Shown here: in pieces, positions 1-8,530 of the stretch
Position numbering within the stretch: position 1 is the first letter of the stretch
How the letters are laid out: the number at the start of each line of letters is the position of its first letter
Origin: Rothia terrae
GTDB taxonomy: Bacteria; Actinomycetota; Actinomycetes; Actinomycetales; Micrococcaceae
Direction: 5' to 3'
DNA length: 64,000 nt
Assembly: GCF_012396615.1 (NCBI RefSeq)
Contig: NZ_JAAXPV010000005.1
Coordinates: forward strand, 1-64,000
Notes under the pieces: generated by a model
What the model saw: only the letters and a program-made list of their open reading frames with translations
Databases searched by the model: none
Told to the model about the DNA's origin: nothing
Position numbers and translations under genes: made by a program

Positions 1-105
1 AGGCTCCACCAAAGCCTGGGGTACCGAACCCCGGTCGAGGTGGAAACCGATTTTTGGAAGCAGAACCCGCCGCAAGTGATAATAGAAATCAAGGCAAATG
101 CCTAG
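1..105 (+). CDS. IS3-family transposase OrfB, C-terminal fragment (cut by window edge)
   Basis: This is the last 34 codons of a DDE integrase-type transposase that catalyses cut-and-paste or copy-out movement of the element. The visible tail contains LHQSLGYRTPVEVE, the conserved C-terminal H-x-x-L-G-Y-x-T-P motif of IS3-family OrfB proteins, then FWKQNP and a stop at 103-105. The catalytic DDE residues are upstream of the window. The reading frame is open from base 1, so this is a truncation by the window and not a broken gene as far as can be seen. Confidence 0.85.
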   Translation, partial: RLHQSLGYRTPVEVETDFWKQNPPQVIIEIKANA

Positions 106-127
106 GAACAAAACTCGGGGCACTTCA
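1..127 (+). mobile_element. Right end of an IS3-family insertion sequence (truncated by window edge)
   Basis: The segment holds the 3' end of an IS3-type transposase gene followed by about 22 bp of terminal sequence. Read inwards from position 127, the terminus begins TGAAGTGCCCCGAGTTTTG, which has the TGA/TG-plus-CCCC look of IS3-family terminal inverted repeats. From position 128 the sequence becomes the coding sequence of an Asp23-like gene on the other strand, so the junction is placed at about 127/128. The left end and the target duplication lie outside the window. The family assignment is firm; the exact base of the junction is inferred. Confidence 0.8.
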
Positions 128-342
128 ACAGTGAGTGCGTTATCGCCTGAGCTCACATTCACCGTGGTTGGATTATTCTCGCTGTGCTTGTTAACGAGGT
201 CGCGGATGCGACCAAAGGCACTGGCGGTGGGGTTGGACTGACTGCTGATTCCGTGCACGTCTTTAAGTGCAAGTTCACCGATTTTTTCAAGGACGGCGTC
301 GGGAATGTCAGTGGTTCCGCCCGGGGCGACGAGTGTAGCCAT
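128..342 (-). pseudogene. Asp23/Gls24-family protein, 3' end removed by IS3 insertion
   Basis: Starting at the ATG at 342, behind a CAGGAG Shine-Dalgarno, the frame encodes an N-terminus with a TDIPDAVLEKIGELALKDV segment followed by GRIRDLV, typical of Asp23/Gls24 (DUF322) envelope-stress proteins. After about 73 residues, where the family normally continues into a second beta strand and helix, the frame runs straight into the IS3 end and stays open to the window edge, adding unrelated sequence. The protein is therefore probably truncated or chimeric. The remainder may lie beyond the left edge. Confidence 0.7.
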
Positions 343-396
343 GACATGCTCCTGAAAATACTGGGGGAGTTATTGAGTACGTATATTTATAAAGGA

Positions 397-444
397 ACGG
401 CGCTGGGAGAAGCGGTAAGTGGAAGGTGCCTGCCCCAGCGCCGT
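397..444. other. Inverted repeat between asp23 fragment and copA
   Basis: ACGGCGCTGGG (397-407) is perfectly complementary to CCCAGCGCCGT (434-444), with a 26-base loop. It sits about 55 bases upstream of the asp23 start and about 95 bases past the copA stop. It could be a terminator-like hairpin for copA or a regulatory stem in the asp23 leader. There is no clear T-tract. Confidence 0.5.
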
Positions 445-539
445 CTCTTAGTTAGACGCGACGGACTATAAAAATGTCACGAAAAAGTTAATAATTTAAC
501 TAAGTGAGTGTAGTTACGCGTTCTTTACTGTTGAGTAGC

Positions 540-2795
540 TCACGGCTTCCACCAGGTGAGGCGCAAGGAGTTGAGCACGACAAAGACCGAGCTGAATGCC
601 ATCGCCGCACCCGCAATCATGGGGTTAAGCAGGCCGAGCGCAGCAACCGGGATCGCCACTACATTGTAGATAAACGCCCAAAACAGGTTGGACTTAATCA
701 GGCGCAGGGTGGCGCGTGAAAGCTTCAGCGCTGTGGGCACGGATGCGAGTTCGCTGCGCATCAGCGTCATGTCGGCAGCTTCCATGGCAACATCGGTGCC
801 TGAACCCATCGCAATGCCGAGATCAGCCTGTGCCAGTGCCGCTGCGTCGTTCACGCCGTCGCCTACCATGGCAACGGTCTGACCGGCATTCTGCAGCTCA
901 CGAACCTTCGTGACCTTGTCCTCAGGGCTTACCTGCGCAAAAACATCGTTCTCATCAATGCCTACCTGCTGTGCTACCGCCTGAGCTACAGGTAGAGCGT
1001 CGCCTGTCAAAAGCACTGGGCGCAGACCTAGTGCCTTGAGCTCCGCAATGGACTGCGCAGAATCAGGCTTGGGGGCATCCTGCAAACAAATAATGCCCAC
1101 AGGTTTACCGTTGACTGCCACAGCCACGGTTGTAAAACCTTCGTGCTCCTTGGCAGAAATCAGTTCTCGCTGATAATCGTTGAGAAAAGCCCGATGCTCA
1201 TCCAAGAAGTCTGCCTTGCCCACAACAACGGTGCGCCCATCGGCGAGAACCGCGCGCACACCGCCACCTGCATAGGACTTGAAATCCTGCGACTCAGGGA
1301 GGGTGCCTCGCGCCGAACCAGCCGCCGCAATAGCGCGCGCAATCGGATGCTCACTGCGCTGCTCAACCGCAGCCGCGGGGGCAAGAACCTCAAGATAAGG
1401 ATCAGCATCAGAACTAAACGCCTCAACCTGTATGACCTCAACATCACCCGTGGTCACAGTGCCGGTTTTATCAAGAACGACGGTGTCAACACCGCGGGTA
1501 TCTTCAAGCACCTGCGCGCTTTTAATGAGGATGCCCAGCTGAGAACCGCGTCCTGTACCCGCCAACAAAGCGGTAGGAGTCGCCAGCCCCAAAGCGCACG
1601 GGCAGGCGATAATCAGCACCGAAACACCGGCAATAAACGCATCAGAAATATCGGGTGAAACCAGCAACCACACGACGAAAGTCAGCGCAGCAATCGCCAA
1701 AACGATAGGAACAAAAACAGAAGAAATACGGTCAGCCAAACGAGCGATAGGAGCCTTGGAGGACTGCGCCTCAGACACCAACTTACCCATCTGCGCCAGC
1801 GTCGTCTCACTACCTACGCGAGTGGCACGCACCGTGAGTGCGCCAGAAACGTTGACCGTCGCGCCCGTAACAGAACTACCCGGGCTCACCTCAACCGGAA
1901 CGGACTCACCGGTCAGAAGCGACTCATCAATCGCAGAACTACCCGAAAGCACCACGCCGTCCGTCGCAATTTTCTCGCCGGGACGAACCACAAACTCATC
2001 ATCGGGCAGAAGATCCTTCACCGGAATACGGATCTCTTTGCCGTTTTGAATCACGGCGACATCCTTAGCGCCCAAGTCAAGAAGCTTACGCAGAGCCTCA
2101 GATGAGCGTCGCTGCGTGCGCGCCTCAATAAAGCGTCCCACCAGCAAGAACAGTGCGACCATCGTTGAAGAATCAAAGTACAAATTATGGTCGTGAGCGC
2201 TCATGCCATCGTGACCGGCATGAGCCGTCACATACGGGTAAGCAATGAGGCTGACCAGCGAAAACCCGTACGACGCAATGATTCCCAAAGACACCAGGGT
2301 GTCCATCGTGCCCGATAAATGACGCGCATTAATCGCCGCCGAACGGTGAAAAGGCCACGACGCCCACGTCACCACCGGTAGCGCCAGTAGCGCCACCACC
2401 CAGCCCCAGTGCGGAAACTGAAACACTGAAAACATGGTGATGCAAAAAACCGGAACCGCAAAAATTACAGCCACCCAAATACGCTTCTTCAGCATCTCAG
2501 GAGAATGCAAAGACGTCGTATCAAGCTCAGGCGACGAATCTTCATCATGCTTAACTGACGCTGAGTACCCCGCCTTCTCAACGGCCTGCACAATCTGGTC
2601 ATCGCTGATGCTCGCCGGCGCAATCACGCGCGCCGACTCCAGCGGAAGGTTCACCGACGCGTCCACGCCCTCAAGCTTGCGCAGCTTGCGCTCCACACGC
2701 CCCACGCAGGACGCGCACGTCATGCCACCCACGTTCAGGTTAAGGACGCGGGTCTCAGGTTGTTGCAGGATGTCTTGGGGTGTCGTGCTCGACAT
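540..2795 (-). CDS. copA: Copper-translocating P1B-type ATPase
   Basis: A 751-residue P-type ATPase that exports Cu(I) across the membrane using ATP. An N-terminal HMA domain carries GMTCASC (C27, C30). The transmembrane metal site CPCALG lies near residue 397, the TGES actuator loop near 293, the phosphorylation motif DKTGT near 440, and the hinge [10 protein letters not shown] near 644. Eight hydrophobic segments are compatible with the P1B architecture. CPC plus the adjacent CopZ and CsoR indicate copper rather than zinc or cadmium. It is the last gene of a leftward csoR-copZ-copA group, 327 bases after copZ. That spacer contains its own hairpin, so copA may have an independent promoter. 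Confidence 0.95.
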   Translation of the reverse strand: MSSTTPQDILQQPETRVLNLNVGGMTCASCVGRVERKLRKLEGVDASVNLPLESARVIAPASISDDQIVQAVEKAGYSASVKHDEDSSPELDTTSLHSPEMLKKRIWVAVIFAVPVFCITMFSVFQFPHWGWVVALLALPVVTWASWPFHRSAAINARHLSGTMDTLVSLGIIASYGFSLVSLIAYPYVTAHAGHDGMSAHDHNLYFDSSTMVALFLLVGRFIEARTQRRSSEALRKLLDLGAKDVAVIQNGKEIRIPVKDLLPDDEFVVRPGEKIATDGVVLSGSSAIDESLLTGESVPVEVSPGSSVTGATVNVSGALTVRATRVGSETTLAQMGKLVSEAQSSKAPIARLADRISSVFVPIVLAIAALTFVVWLLVSPDISDAFIAGVSVLIIACPCALGLATPTALLAGTGRGSQLGILIKSAQVLEDTRGVDTVVLDKTGTVTTGDVEVIQVEAFSSDADPYLEVLAPAAAVEQRSEHPIARAIAAAGSARGTLPESQDFKSYAGGGVRAVLADGRTVVVGKADFLDEHRAFLNDYQRELISAKEHEGFTTVAVAVNGKPVGIICLQDAPKPDSAQSIAELKALGLRPVLLTGDALPVAQAVAQQVGIDENDVFAQVSPEDKVTKVRELQNAGQTVAMVGDGVNDAAALAQADLGIAMGSGTDVAMEAADMTLMRSELASVPTALKLSRATLRLIKSNLFWAFIYNVVAIPVAALGLLNPMIAGAAMAFSSVFVVLNSLRLTWWKP

Positions 2796-3122
2796 GATTC
2801 CTTCTCACGATGCGTAGGTAGGGGAAATATCTAGGGGACGGTCTCATTAATCAGCACGCAGTCGCCAGCAGCCCCTCTCGTGGACTCGCGCTGGGCGCTC
2901 GCCACGATTCACGCCAGACCCGATGCCAGCTGGCGACGTTGTGTGCTTATTGATGCGAGAAGGTCCGGCCTTCGTCACTTATGCGGGGCGCACTTTGGTT
3001 GGCGCTCAACTGGCTCCGGTTGCCGAGGTCGCGCACTCCTTGGGCGCAGTCGTCCTAGCGTGCAAAAGCGGTTAGCCACTGCGGTTACACGCACTAGCTA
3101 ACCGGTTGCCAGCGTTGTTCTG
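2796..3122. other. copZ-copA spacer with a long imperfect hairpin
   Basis: No convincing gene is present in these 327 bases. The arm at 2849-2869 and the arm at 2929-2951 are complementary with a few mismatches: the outer part AATCAGCAC pairs with the mirror TGTGCTTATT, the inner part GTCGCCAGC with GCTGGCGAC. A second stem, CGTGG (2879-2883) with CCACG (2902-2906), nests inside. A short inverted repeat CGGTTAG/CTAACCG lies near the copZ end. The nested stem could be a cis-acting RNA, an mRNA-processing site, or a small palindromic mobile element. Confidence 0.5.
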
Positions 3123-3341
3123 TTAGTTCTGAACGACGTCGTAGCCGGCTTCTGCGATTGCCGCGTTGATGGCGGTGTCGCTGACGGGCTCAGTGTGCTC
3201 GATGGTTACGGTTGACTCGCCGTCTTTGACGACGTCAACCACTACTGACTCAATACCTTCTACCTCTGAAACCTCTTCGGTGACGCTCAGTGCGCAGTGG
3301 TTGCAGGTGAGACCGGTTGCTTTGACGACCTTGGTAGCCAT
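3123..3341 (-). CDS. copZ: Copper chaperone, heavy-metal-associated domain
   Basis: A 72-residue single-domain HMA protein with the metal-binding motif GLTCNHC (C13, C16) and the ferredoxin-like beta-alpha-beta-beta-alpha-beta length typical of CopZ. It would carry Cu(I) to CopA and load or unload CsoR. The start follows a GGAG-type ribosome site. It lies between csoR (57 bases upstream) and copA, all on the minus strand, which supports a copper rather than general metal role. Confidence 0.9.
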   Translation of the reverse strand: MATKVVKATGLTCNHCALSVTEEVSEVEGIESVVVDVVKDGESTVTIEHTEPVSDTAINAAIAEAGYDVVQN

Positions 3342-3398
3342 GATTTTCTCCTTCGGAGTGGGGTGCTGGCGGGTGCCAGCGTGAGTACATCTTGTGAG

Positions 3399-3728
3399 CT
3401 AGCTGCGCATCATGCGGGAGATTGCTGCGGTTGCTTCGGCGATTTTTTCGTCGACTGCGGCGGAGTCTCCGGTGCGTTCTGATTCGTGCGCGGCTTCAAC
3501 CACACAGTGGCGTAGGTGTTCTTCAAGAAGACCGGTTGAGACTGAGTGCAGTGCCTTATTGATGGCGGCTACCTGCGTCAGAATGTCAATACAGTATTTG
3601 TCTTCTTGTACCATGCGCTCGATACCGCGCACCTGCCCTTCGATGCGACGCAGACGCTTGAGGTAGGCGTCCTTGTTGTCGCTGTAACCGTGGGGGCCGT
3701 GTTCGCAGCCGTTGTGTGTTTCGCTCAT
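3399..3728 (-). CDS. csoR: CsoR-family copper-sensing transcriptional repressor
   Basis: A 109-residue all-helical DUF156/CsoR repressor. It contains RLRRIEGQVRGI and the Cu(I)-binding triad C46, H71, C75, with the 25- and 4-residue spacing of mycobacterial CsoR. An extra His/Cys-rich N-terminus (residues 5-13) is visible. Binding of Cu(I) is expected to release the operator and switch on csoR-copZ and perhaps copA. A palindromic GC-centred operator lies 11 bases upstream of its start, implying autoregulation. Confidence 0.93.
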   Translation of the reverse strand: MSETHNGCEHGPHGYSDNKDAYLKRLRRIEGQVRGIERMVQEDKYCIDILTQVAAINKALHSVSTGLLEEHLRHCVVEAAHESERTGDSAAVDEKIAEATAAISRMMRS

Positions 3729-3739
3729 GCTTCCACGTT

Positions 3740-3756
3740 ATACCCCCTGGGGGTAT
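3740..3756. promoter_or_regulatory. CsoR operator
   Basis: ATACCCCC-T-GGGGGTAT is a perfect 17-bp palindrome with the pseudo-dyad of G/C tracts flanked by TA that CsoR proteins bind. It is just upstream of csoR. No second copy was found upstream of copZ or copA. Confidence 0.85.
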
Positions 3757-3858
3757 GCTTGCAAGGGCTTTACGAACTTTTCCGCTACGTGCATTCCCCA
3801 CTTTATAAACACACACCGCACAATTTCGTGAGTACACCCGTTTGATAGGCTTAAGAAC

Positions 3859-5958
3859 ATGGCTTCTTATATCGAGGACTACGCTCTACTGTCTGACATG
3901 AATACCGGTGCGCTCGTCTCGCGCGCCGGCTCAATTGACTGGTTCTGCGCCCCGCGTTTTGACTCCGGTGCTGTTTTCGCTGCCCTTTTGGGTGAGCGCG
4001 ATAATGGACGCTGGCTACTGGCTCCGCTGGAATCTATGAACCCCACGCCGGTTGAGGAAATCCGCATCGAGCGTAGCTATCGCGAGAACACCTTCGTACT
4101 GCAGACGGTGTGGTCTGTGGGCGATGCGAGCGTGCGCGTTACCGACTTCATGCCGCTAGCTGCCGGTACCTCGATCGTGCGAAACGTGGAGGGGCTCACC
4201 GGTGAGGTCACCATGTACAACGAAATCGCGATGCGTTTTGATAACGGTAAAACTCAGCCGTGGGTGACGCGCTACGATGGCGCGCCGGACGCCAACGGCA
4301 ACACCAACCCTGAAGAATCAATGCTGGTGGGCATGGCTGGCCCGCACGCGCTGGTGTTCCGCGGCGATGCAATGCCCGACGGTGAACCCGATCAGCACGC
4401 TGGAACTTTCACCGTTACCGCAGGTCAGAACTATGTTTTCACCCTGTCATACTTTGCCTCCAACCAGAATCCGCCCGCACCGATTGATTACCCCACAGCA
4501 CTGAACTACGCGCAGGAACAGTGGCGTGAATGGTCAGGTTTGTACGTGGATGAGGTTCCCGAAACTCCCGAAGCACCAGCTGAGGTGCCCGCTGTTGAAG
4601 AGAACACTCATTACGGTGACGGCGAGGACGTCGACACCAACCGCATCGCGCAGGTTGAGGCACCCGCTACCGATGTGTCGGTAGATAGCAATTCGATTGC
4701 TGTCACCCGCGAGGTTGGGGCTGAAGTTCTTGAGCCCTCCACCAATACCACCTCCTTCGAAATTGATGCCGCAACCTACGAGGAATTCGCGCAGACCAGC
4801 GTCAACCCCATTGTTGAGCAAGAAGAGGACGACGCCGCCTTCGAGGCTGAGCTACGCGAGGCACGCTTGCGTTCACTCCTGGTGCTACGCGCTATGATTT
4901 CACGTGAAACCGGCGGCCTGGTGGCCTCCGTAACGACCTCACTGCCCGAGGTTTTAGGCGGTAAACGCAATTGGGACCACCGCTTTGTCTGGCTACGCGA
5001 TGTCGCCATGGCAATGGACGTTACCCTCGCCCACGGTCACGAACGCGAAACTGCGCAGCTACGTAACTGGATGCTACGCGCGCTCGCCAACAACCCCTAC
5101 AACCTGCACGCTGTCTACGGCGTTGCCGGTGAGAAGGACGACCTTGACCGCCGCCTTGCTCTTGCCGGTTACGAAGGCGCTCAACCGGTGCGTTCGGGTA
5201 ACGGCTCGCACAGCTACTTCCAGGGCGACGCGCTGGGCCAGGTGCTGGCAACTTTCGCGAATCTGCGCCGTCACGGCGTGGGCGAAGACCACCTCTCATG
5301 GCCCTTGCAGCAAGCACTTCTCAACTCAGCTGTTGAAAAAATCGGTAGCGAAGACCGCTCTATCTGGGAGATGGCGGGCGAGCCACATATCTTCACCCAC
5401 TCACAGGCTATGCTGTGGGCTGCGTTCGACGCCGGTGTTACTGCCGTTACCGAGCACGGCATGACGGGCGATGCGCAGGCGTGGGCTGAGGCTCGCGACC
5501 GCGTGGCAGAAGAGATTTTGGAGCGCGGCTACAACGAAGAGCTGAACTCCTTTGTGCAAACCTACGACGGGGTGCACGTGGACGCGTCCCTGTTACAGCT
5601 TGCTCAGATTGGTTTTGTGGCGTGGGACGACCCTCGCATGGTGGGCACGGTAGAGCGCATTGAAGACGAACTCATGCACGAATCCGGCCTTATTTACCGC
5701 TATATCAACCGCGACAGCATCGATGGATTTGAAGGGCAGGACAACCCGCACTTCGGTGCTTCGCTGTGGTTGGCGGAGCAGTACCTGCGATCAGGACGCG
5801 CCGAAGACGGCAAACGCGTCCTGCGCACCGTGCTGGCGTTGTCTAACGACTTGGGGCTGCTCAGCGCGTCCTACGATTTTGAGGCCCAGCGCATGACGGG
5901 CAACTTCCCGCACATCATCCCGCACATCGCGCTCATTCGCGCAGTGGAAGCTGTCTAA
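3859..5958 (+). CDS. Glycoside hydrolase family 15 (glucoamylase/trehalase-like)
   Basis: A 699-residue cytoplasmic GH15 protein with no signal peptide. The N-terminal beta-sandwich starts with IEDYALLSD and GSIDWFCAPRFDS; the (alpha/alpha)6 catalytic domain begins around residue 335 with DHRFVWLRD near 373. Likely catalytic acids are Glu in SIWEMAGEPH (about 503) and in WLAEQYL (about 639). Actinobacterial members of this type include trehalases, so trehalose or an alpha-glucan is a plausible substrate, but the sequence alone does not settle it. Residues about 230-330 form an acidic, Pro/Glu/Val/Thr-rich insertion between the domains not usual for the family. It stands alone, divergent from csoR, and ends in palindrome A1. 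Confidence 0.85.
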   Translation: MASYIEDYALLSDMNTGALVSRAGSIDWFCAPRFDSGAVFAALLGERDNGRWLLAPLESMNPTPVEEIRIERSYRENTFVLQTVWSVGDASVRVTDFMPLAAGTSIVRNVEGLTGEVTMYNEIAMRFDNGKTQPWVTRYDGAPDANGNTNPEESMLVGMAGPHALVFRGDAMPDGEPDQHAGTFTVTAGQNYVFTLSYFASNQNPPAPIDYPTALNYAQEQWREWSGLYVDEVPETPEAPAEVPAVEENTHYGDGEDVDTNRIAQVEAPATDVSVDSNSIAVTREVGAEVLEPSTNTTSFEIDAATYEEFAQTSVNPIVEQEEDDAAFEAELREARLRSLLVLRAMISRETGGLVASVTTSLPEVLGGKRNWDHRFVWLRDVAMAMDVTLAHGHERETAQLRNWMLRALANNPYNLHAVYGVAGEKDDLDRRLALAGYEGAQPVRSGNGSHSYFQGDALGQVLATFANLRRHGVGEDHLSWPLQQALLNSAVEKIGSEDRSIWEMAGEPHIFTHSQAMLWAAFDAGVTAVTEHGMTGDAQAWAEARDRVAEEILERGYNEELNSFVQTYDGVHVDASLLQLAQIGFVAWDDPRMVGTVERIEDELMHESGLIYRYINRDSIDGFEGQDNPHFGASLWLAEQYLRSGRAEDGKRVLRTVLALSNDLGLLSASYDFEAQRMTGNFPHIIPHIALIRAVEAV

Positions 5959-5972
5959 GCTTCGTAAGCTCT

Positions 5973-6033
5973 CACTTTCCGTGGATTTGCGCTGTAAAAA
6001 CGCGAAAATTACAGCGCAAATCCACGGAAAGTG
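5973..6033. repeat. Palindromic repeat family A, copy 1
   Basis: CACTTTCCGTGGATTTGCGC and its exact reverse complement flank a short loop, giving an about 25-bp perfect stem. It lies between the convergent GH15 and lipoprotein genes and would act as a bidirectional terminator. The same stem sequence recurs at 32568-32628 and 33456-33514. Confidence 0.85.
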
Positions 6034-6080
6034 AAAAGGCAGACCTTTTACGTGCCTCTCAGCTAAAAACTGCGCTGATT

Positions 6081-6443
6081 TTAGCCGTTATCATTATCTG
6101 AATCGTTGCCACCATCGGTGTCTGAGCCGTTAGCATCGTCCTTCTCAGAATCAATGGGGTCGTTATTATCGCCATCGCCATCGGTGGTGTCGTGGTCGTT
6201 AGCGTCATCGCTGTCGTTAGCATCGGGTGACTCGGTTGCATCATCGCTATCGTCAGCTTCCGGTGACCCCGATGCGTCGTCGTTGTCATCGTTGGTTGCG
6301 TTGGTGGATGCGGGTGCCTGCGTGGTTTCTTTATCGTCGGGTTCGTTGGTATCTGAGTCGGACGAGCCGCACGCTACTAAGCCGAGGCCCAGCACAGTGG
6401 TTGAAAGGGCGATCATGAGTTTGCGGGTCACTGGGTTTTGCAC
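6081..6443 (-). CDS. Small highly acidic lipoprotein
   Basis: 120 residues. A signal peptide with a lipobox (LVAC, Cys25) is followed by an almost entirely Asp/Asn/Ser/Glu/Thr low-complexity tail with many DD, SD and ND units and no recognisable domain. The Cys would be lipidated and the tail displayed outside the membrane. Such tails may bind cations (calcium, hydroxyapatite) or serve as spacers; this is inference only. No named family recognised. Confidence 0.7.
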   Translation of the reverse strand: MQNPVTRKLMIALSTTVLGLGLVACGSSDSDTNEPDDKETTQAPASTNATNDDNDDASGSPEADDSDDATESPDANDSDDANDHDTTDGDGDNNDPIDSEKDDANGSDTDGGNDSDNDNG

Positions 6444-6665
6444 GGTTTCTCCTTTGAACGCGTCTGTGACTCTCTTTACACTACCGGGTGAATCGACGCG
6501 CTAACAAGGGTGCTGAGTAAATTGTCTGGGTGCTACCTGCACGCGCATCCTATTTTCTCTGACTGCCAGCACGTAGTTGTCTGTGCATGTGAGCGAGCCG
6601 CACCTTCCCCTGCCGGCAGGTGCTTACTCTAAGAAACATCAACCCGTAAGTAGGCAGGAAATCTC

Positions 6666-6842
6666 GTGCAAACATCATTTTTAGCAACCCTCAAGTCCGC
6701 AGTATCGAACAGCCTCCCACAACTTAGGGAGTCCATCAAAGAATCGCTGGATGCTTCGGGGCTCCTTGATTCTTCGGGTGGAGGGGCGGACGTGAACTCG
6801 GATGATTCATCAGGTTCAAATGACGATTCAGATGATGACTAA
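6666..6842 (+). CDS. Small protein with acidic Ser/Asp tail, unknown
   Basis: A GTG-started frame of 58 residues behind GCAGGAA. The N-terminal half (LATLKSAVSNSLPQLRESI) looks amphipathic-helical; the C-terminal half is Gly/Ser/Asp-rich and ends in DDSDDD. It has no signal peptide and no family I recognise. Its tail resembles the composition of the neighbouring acidic lipoprotein. It ends one base before the stop of the convergent LysE gene. Coding status rests on the start site, length and composition, so it is moderate at best. Confidence 0.45.
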   Translation: MQTSFLATLKSAVSNSLPQLRESIKESLDASGLLDSSGGGADVNSDDSSGSNDDSDDD

Positions 6843-6843
6843 A

Positions 6844-7515
6844 CTACAGCAGCTTCATTGTCATCTCGCCAAGAATTGAGATACCAAAGCAGGTGAACAC
6901 GGCACCAGCCACACCGTCGAGCACCAGAGTTGCGCGCGGGTGCGCTAGCCACTTTTTCGCCAGGGCAGCCAGCACAATAATAAGCGTAAACCACAGAACA
7001 TTAATGCCGCCGTGAATGAGTGCCAGGTAAGAACCCATCAAAAACGAGGGCACTGAATCAATCATGAACGGTGGCACAGAGGCTATATAAAAAATCGCGA
7101 TTTTTGGGTTGAGAATGTTAGCCACAAAGCCGGTGCGAAAACTCTTGGCAATGTCGGCGGTTCCTCCGGCAACCGTACTACCAGCATCCTGCCCGGTGGT
7201 TTTAAGGGATGATGCGTGCCCCCACTCCCGCAGGTTCTTGAGCAGGCTCAGCCCAAGGTAGATTAGGTAGAGACCGCCGGCGATGGTGATGACTTCAAAG
7301 ACGCCGGGTGCTTTTTCCATGAGCACGGCAAGGCCGGTGGCGGCGGCGACACCCCACACCAACAGTCCGCAGGTGATGCCAAAAACCGCGGCGTAGGCGG
7401 CACGGCGTCCATAGGCGGTCAAGGAGCGCAGTACCAGCGCGGTGTCGGTGCCTGGAATGATCGTAATCAAAAAGGCAATGGTCGCGAACCCGGTTAGTGC
7501 TGAGATCAAAGTCAT
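6844..7515 (-). CDS. LysE/RhtB-family amino-acid exporter
   Basis: About 223 residues with six hydrophobic segments. The N-terminus TLISALTGFATIAFLITIIPG matches the LysE family's first helix and conserved Pro-Gly. These proteins export amino acids or related metabolites by proton exchange. The ATG at 7515 is chosen because it begins the family's first helix; an upstream ATG (7566) would add 17 atypical residues. It is divergent from a LysR-type regulator, the classic lysE-lysG arrangement. Confidence 0.85.
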   Translation of the reverse strand: MTLISALTGFATIAFLITIIPGTDTALVLRSLTAYGRRAAYAAVFGITCGLLVWGVAAATGLAVLMEKAPGVFEVITIAGGLYLIYLGLSLLKNLREWGHASSLKTTGQDAGSTVAGGTADIAKSFRTGFVANILNPKIAIFYIASVPPFMIDSVPSFLMGSYLALIHGGINVLWFTLIIVLAALAKKWLAHPRATLVLDGVAGAVFTCFGISILGEMTMKLL

Positions 7516-7602
7516 GGCATTCAGACTAAAGTAGATTGAAACATCACACCATGCCATGAATTTCAACAGTATTCGTGGTTAATCTCCATGAAAGGTGGTC
7601 GT

Positions 7603-8517
7603 GTGTATGACCTCAAGCGCCTTGAAATTCTGTACGAAATTTCTAACTACGGTTCGCTGGTTGCCGCCGCAGATGTGCTGGGGTACGACCCCTCAACGGT
7701 TTCAGCTCACCTGAGTAAGTTGCAAGCAGAAGTCGGCCACACTCTGTATGAAAAGTCAGGACGCGGTGTGGTGCTTACCGCGCGCGGGCAGGAGCTGGCG
7801 CAGTATGCCGGGCAGATGCTGGCTATCGCTGAGCGGGCTCGCATTGCCATGGAAAATCCAGCGACTACTACGCCCCGGATGTTGCGCGTGGCGTCCTTCA
7901 ATAGTGCCGCACGGTACGCGGTGCCTCAGATTTTTGAGCAGCTTGAAAAGCGTGCCCCGCACCTGACGTTGGAACTTACCCAGTTAGAAGCAGAGCGCTC
8001 TATTTCGGAGCTCACCAAACACCATTTTGATGTCGCGGTGGCAGAGGAATATGAGGGGCGACCGGTTTCTTTGCCACCCTCGCTCACTCGCGTCGAACTG
8101 TGGCAAGACCCTATTGTGATCGTTGCACCGCAATCAGTGGTGCCCGCGCAACCCCTGAAACAAATGGGCTGGCTGGCAGAGCTTCCCTGGTGCATGGAAC
8201 CCGTCGGAACGCAGCTTCGTGCCTGGTCAGACGCCTTTTTAACGGCGCGTAATATTCGCGCGGTACCGCGGTTTGTGTCAACCGACCTGAGCTGGCAGTT
8301 GCAGTCAGCGTACGGTGGGCATGCCGTTGCTATCTTGCCGCATCTTGTGCTGGACGCCATTTACCGGGTGGAAGGACAGGCATCCTCACCCCATGCTGTG
8401 CCGCAGGGACTGTGGGTCAGCGAGCCACTAGGCAAAAGAACCTTTTTGCCGTTATCCGCAAAAGTTCAGCAACCCACCCTGCAGTCTCAACTATTTTGGA
8501 TATTCTGCGCGAGATGA
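7603..8517 (+). CDS. LysR-family transcriptional regulator
   Basis: About 304 residues with an N-terminal winged helix-turn-helix (YDLKRLEILYEI ... DPSTVSAHLSKLQ) and a C-terminal periplasmic-fold effector domain. GTG at 7603 is preferred over ATG at 7588 because AAAGGTGG precedes it and the family starts at YDL. It probably controls the divergent LysE-type exporter from the 87-base region between them, sensing the exported amino acid. Confidence 0.88.
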   Translation: MYDLKRLEILYEISNYGSLVAAADVLGYDPSTVSAHLSKLQAEVGHTLYEKSGRGVVLTARGQELAQYAGQMLAIAERARIAMENPATTTPRMLRVASFNSAARYAVPQIFEQLEKRAPHLTLELTQLEAERSISELTKHHFDVAVAEEYEGRPVSLPPSLTRVELWQDPIVIVAPQSVVPAQPLKQMGWLAELPWCMEPVGTQLRAWSDAFLTARNIRAVPRFVSTDLSWQLQSAYGGHAVAILPHLVLDAIYRVEGQASSPHAVPQGLWVSEPLGKRTFLPLSAKVQQPTLQSQLFWIFCAR

Positions 8518-8530
8518 ACCCCGCACAGAT

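Noticed and set aside
184-471. Rightward frame opposite the Asp23-like gene
   Set aside because: Antisense shadow of a recognisable gene with a proper ribosome site.
2880-3101. Rightward open frame in the copZ-copA spacer
   Set aside because: No ribosome site or family likeness, and it overlaps the hairpin arms; best explained as chance.
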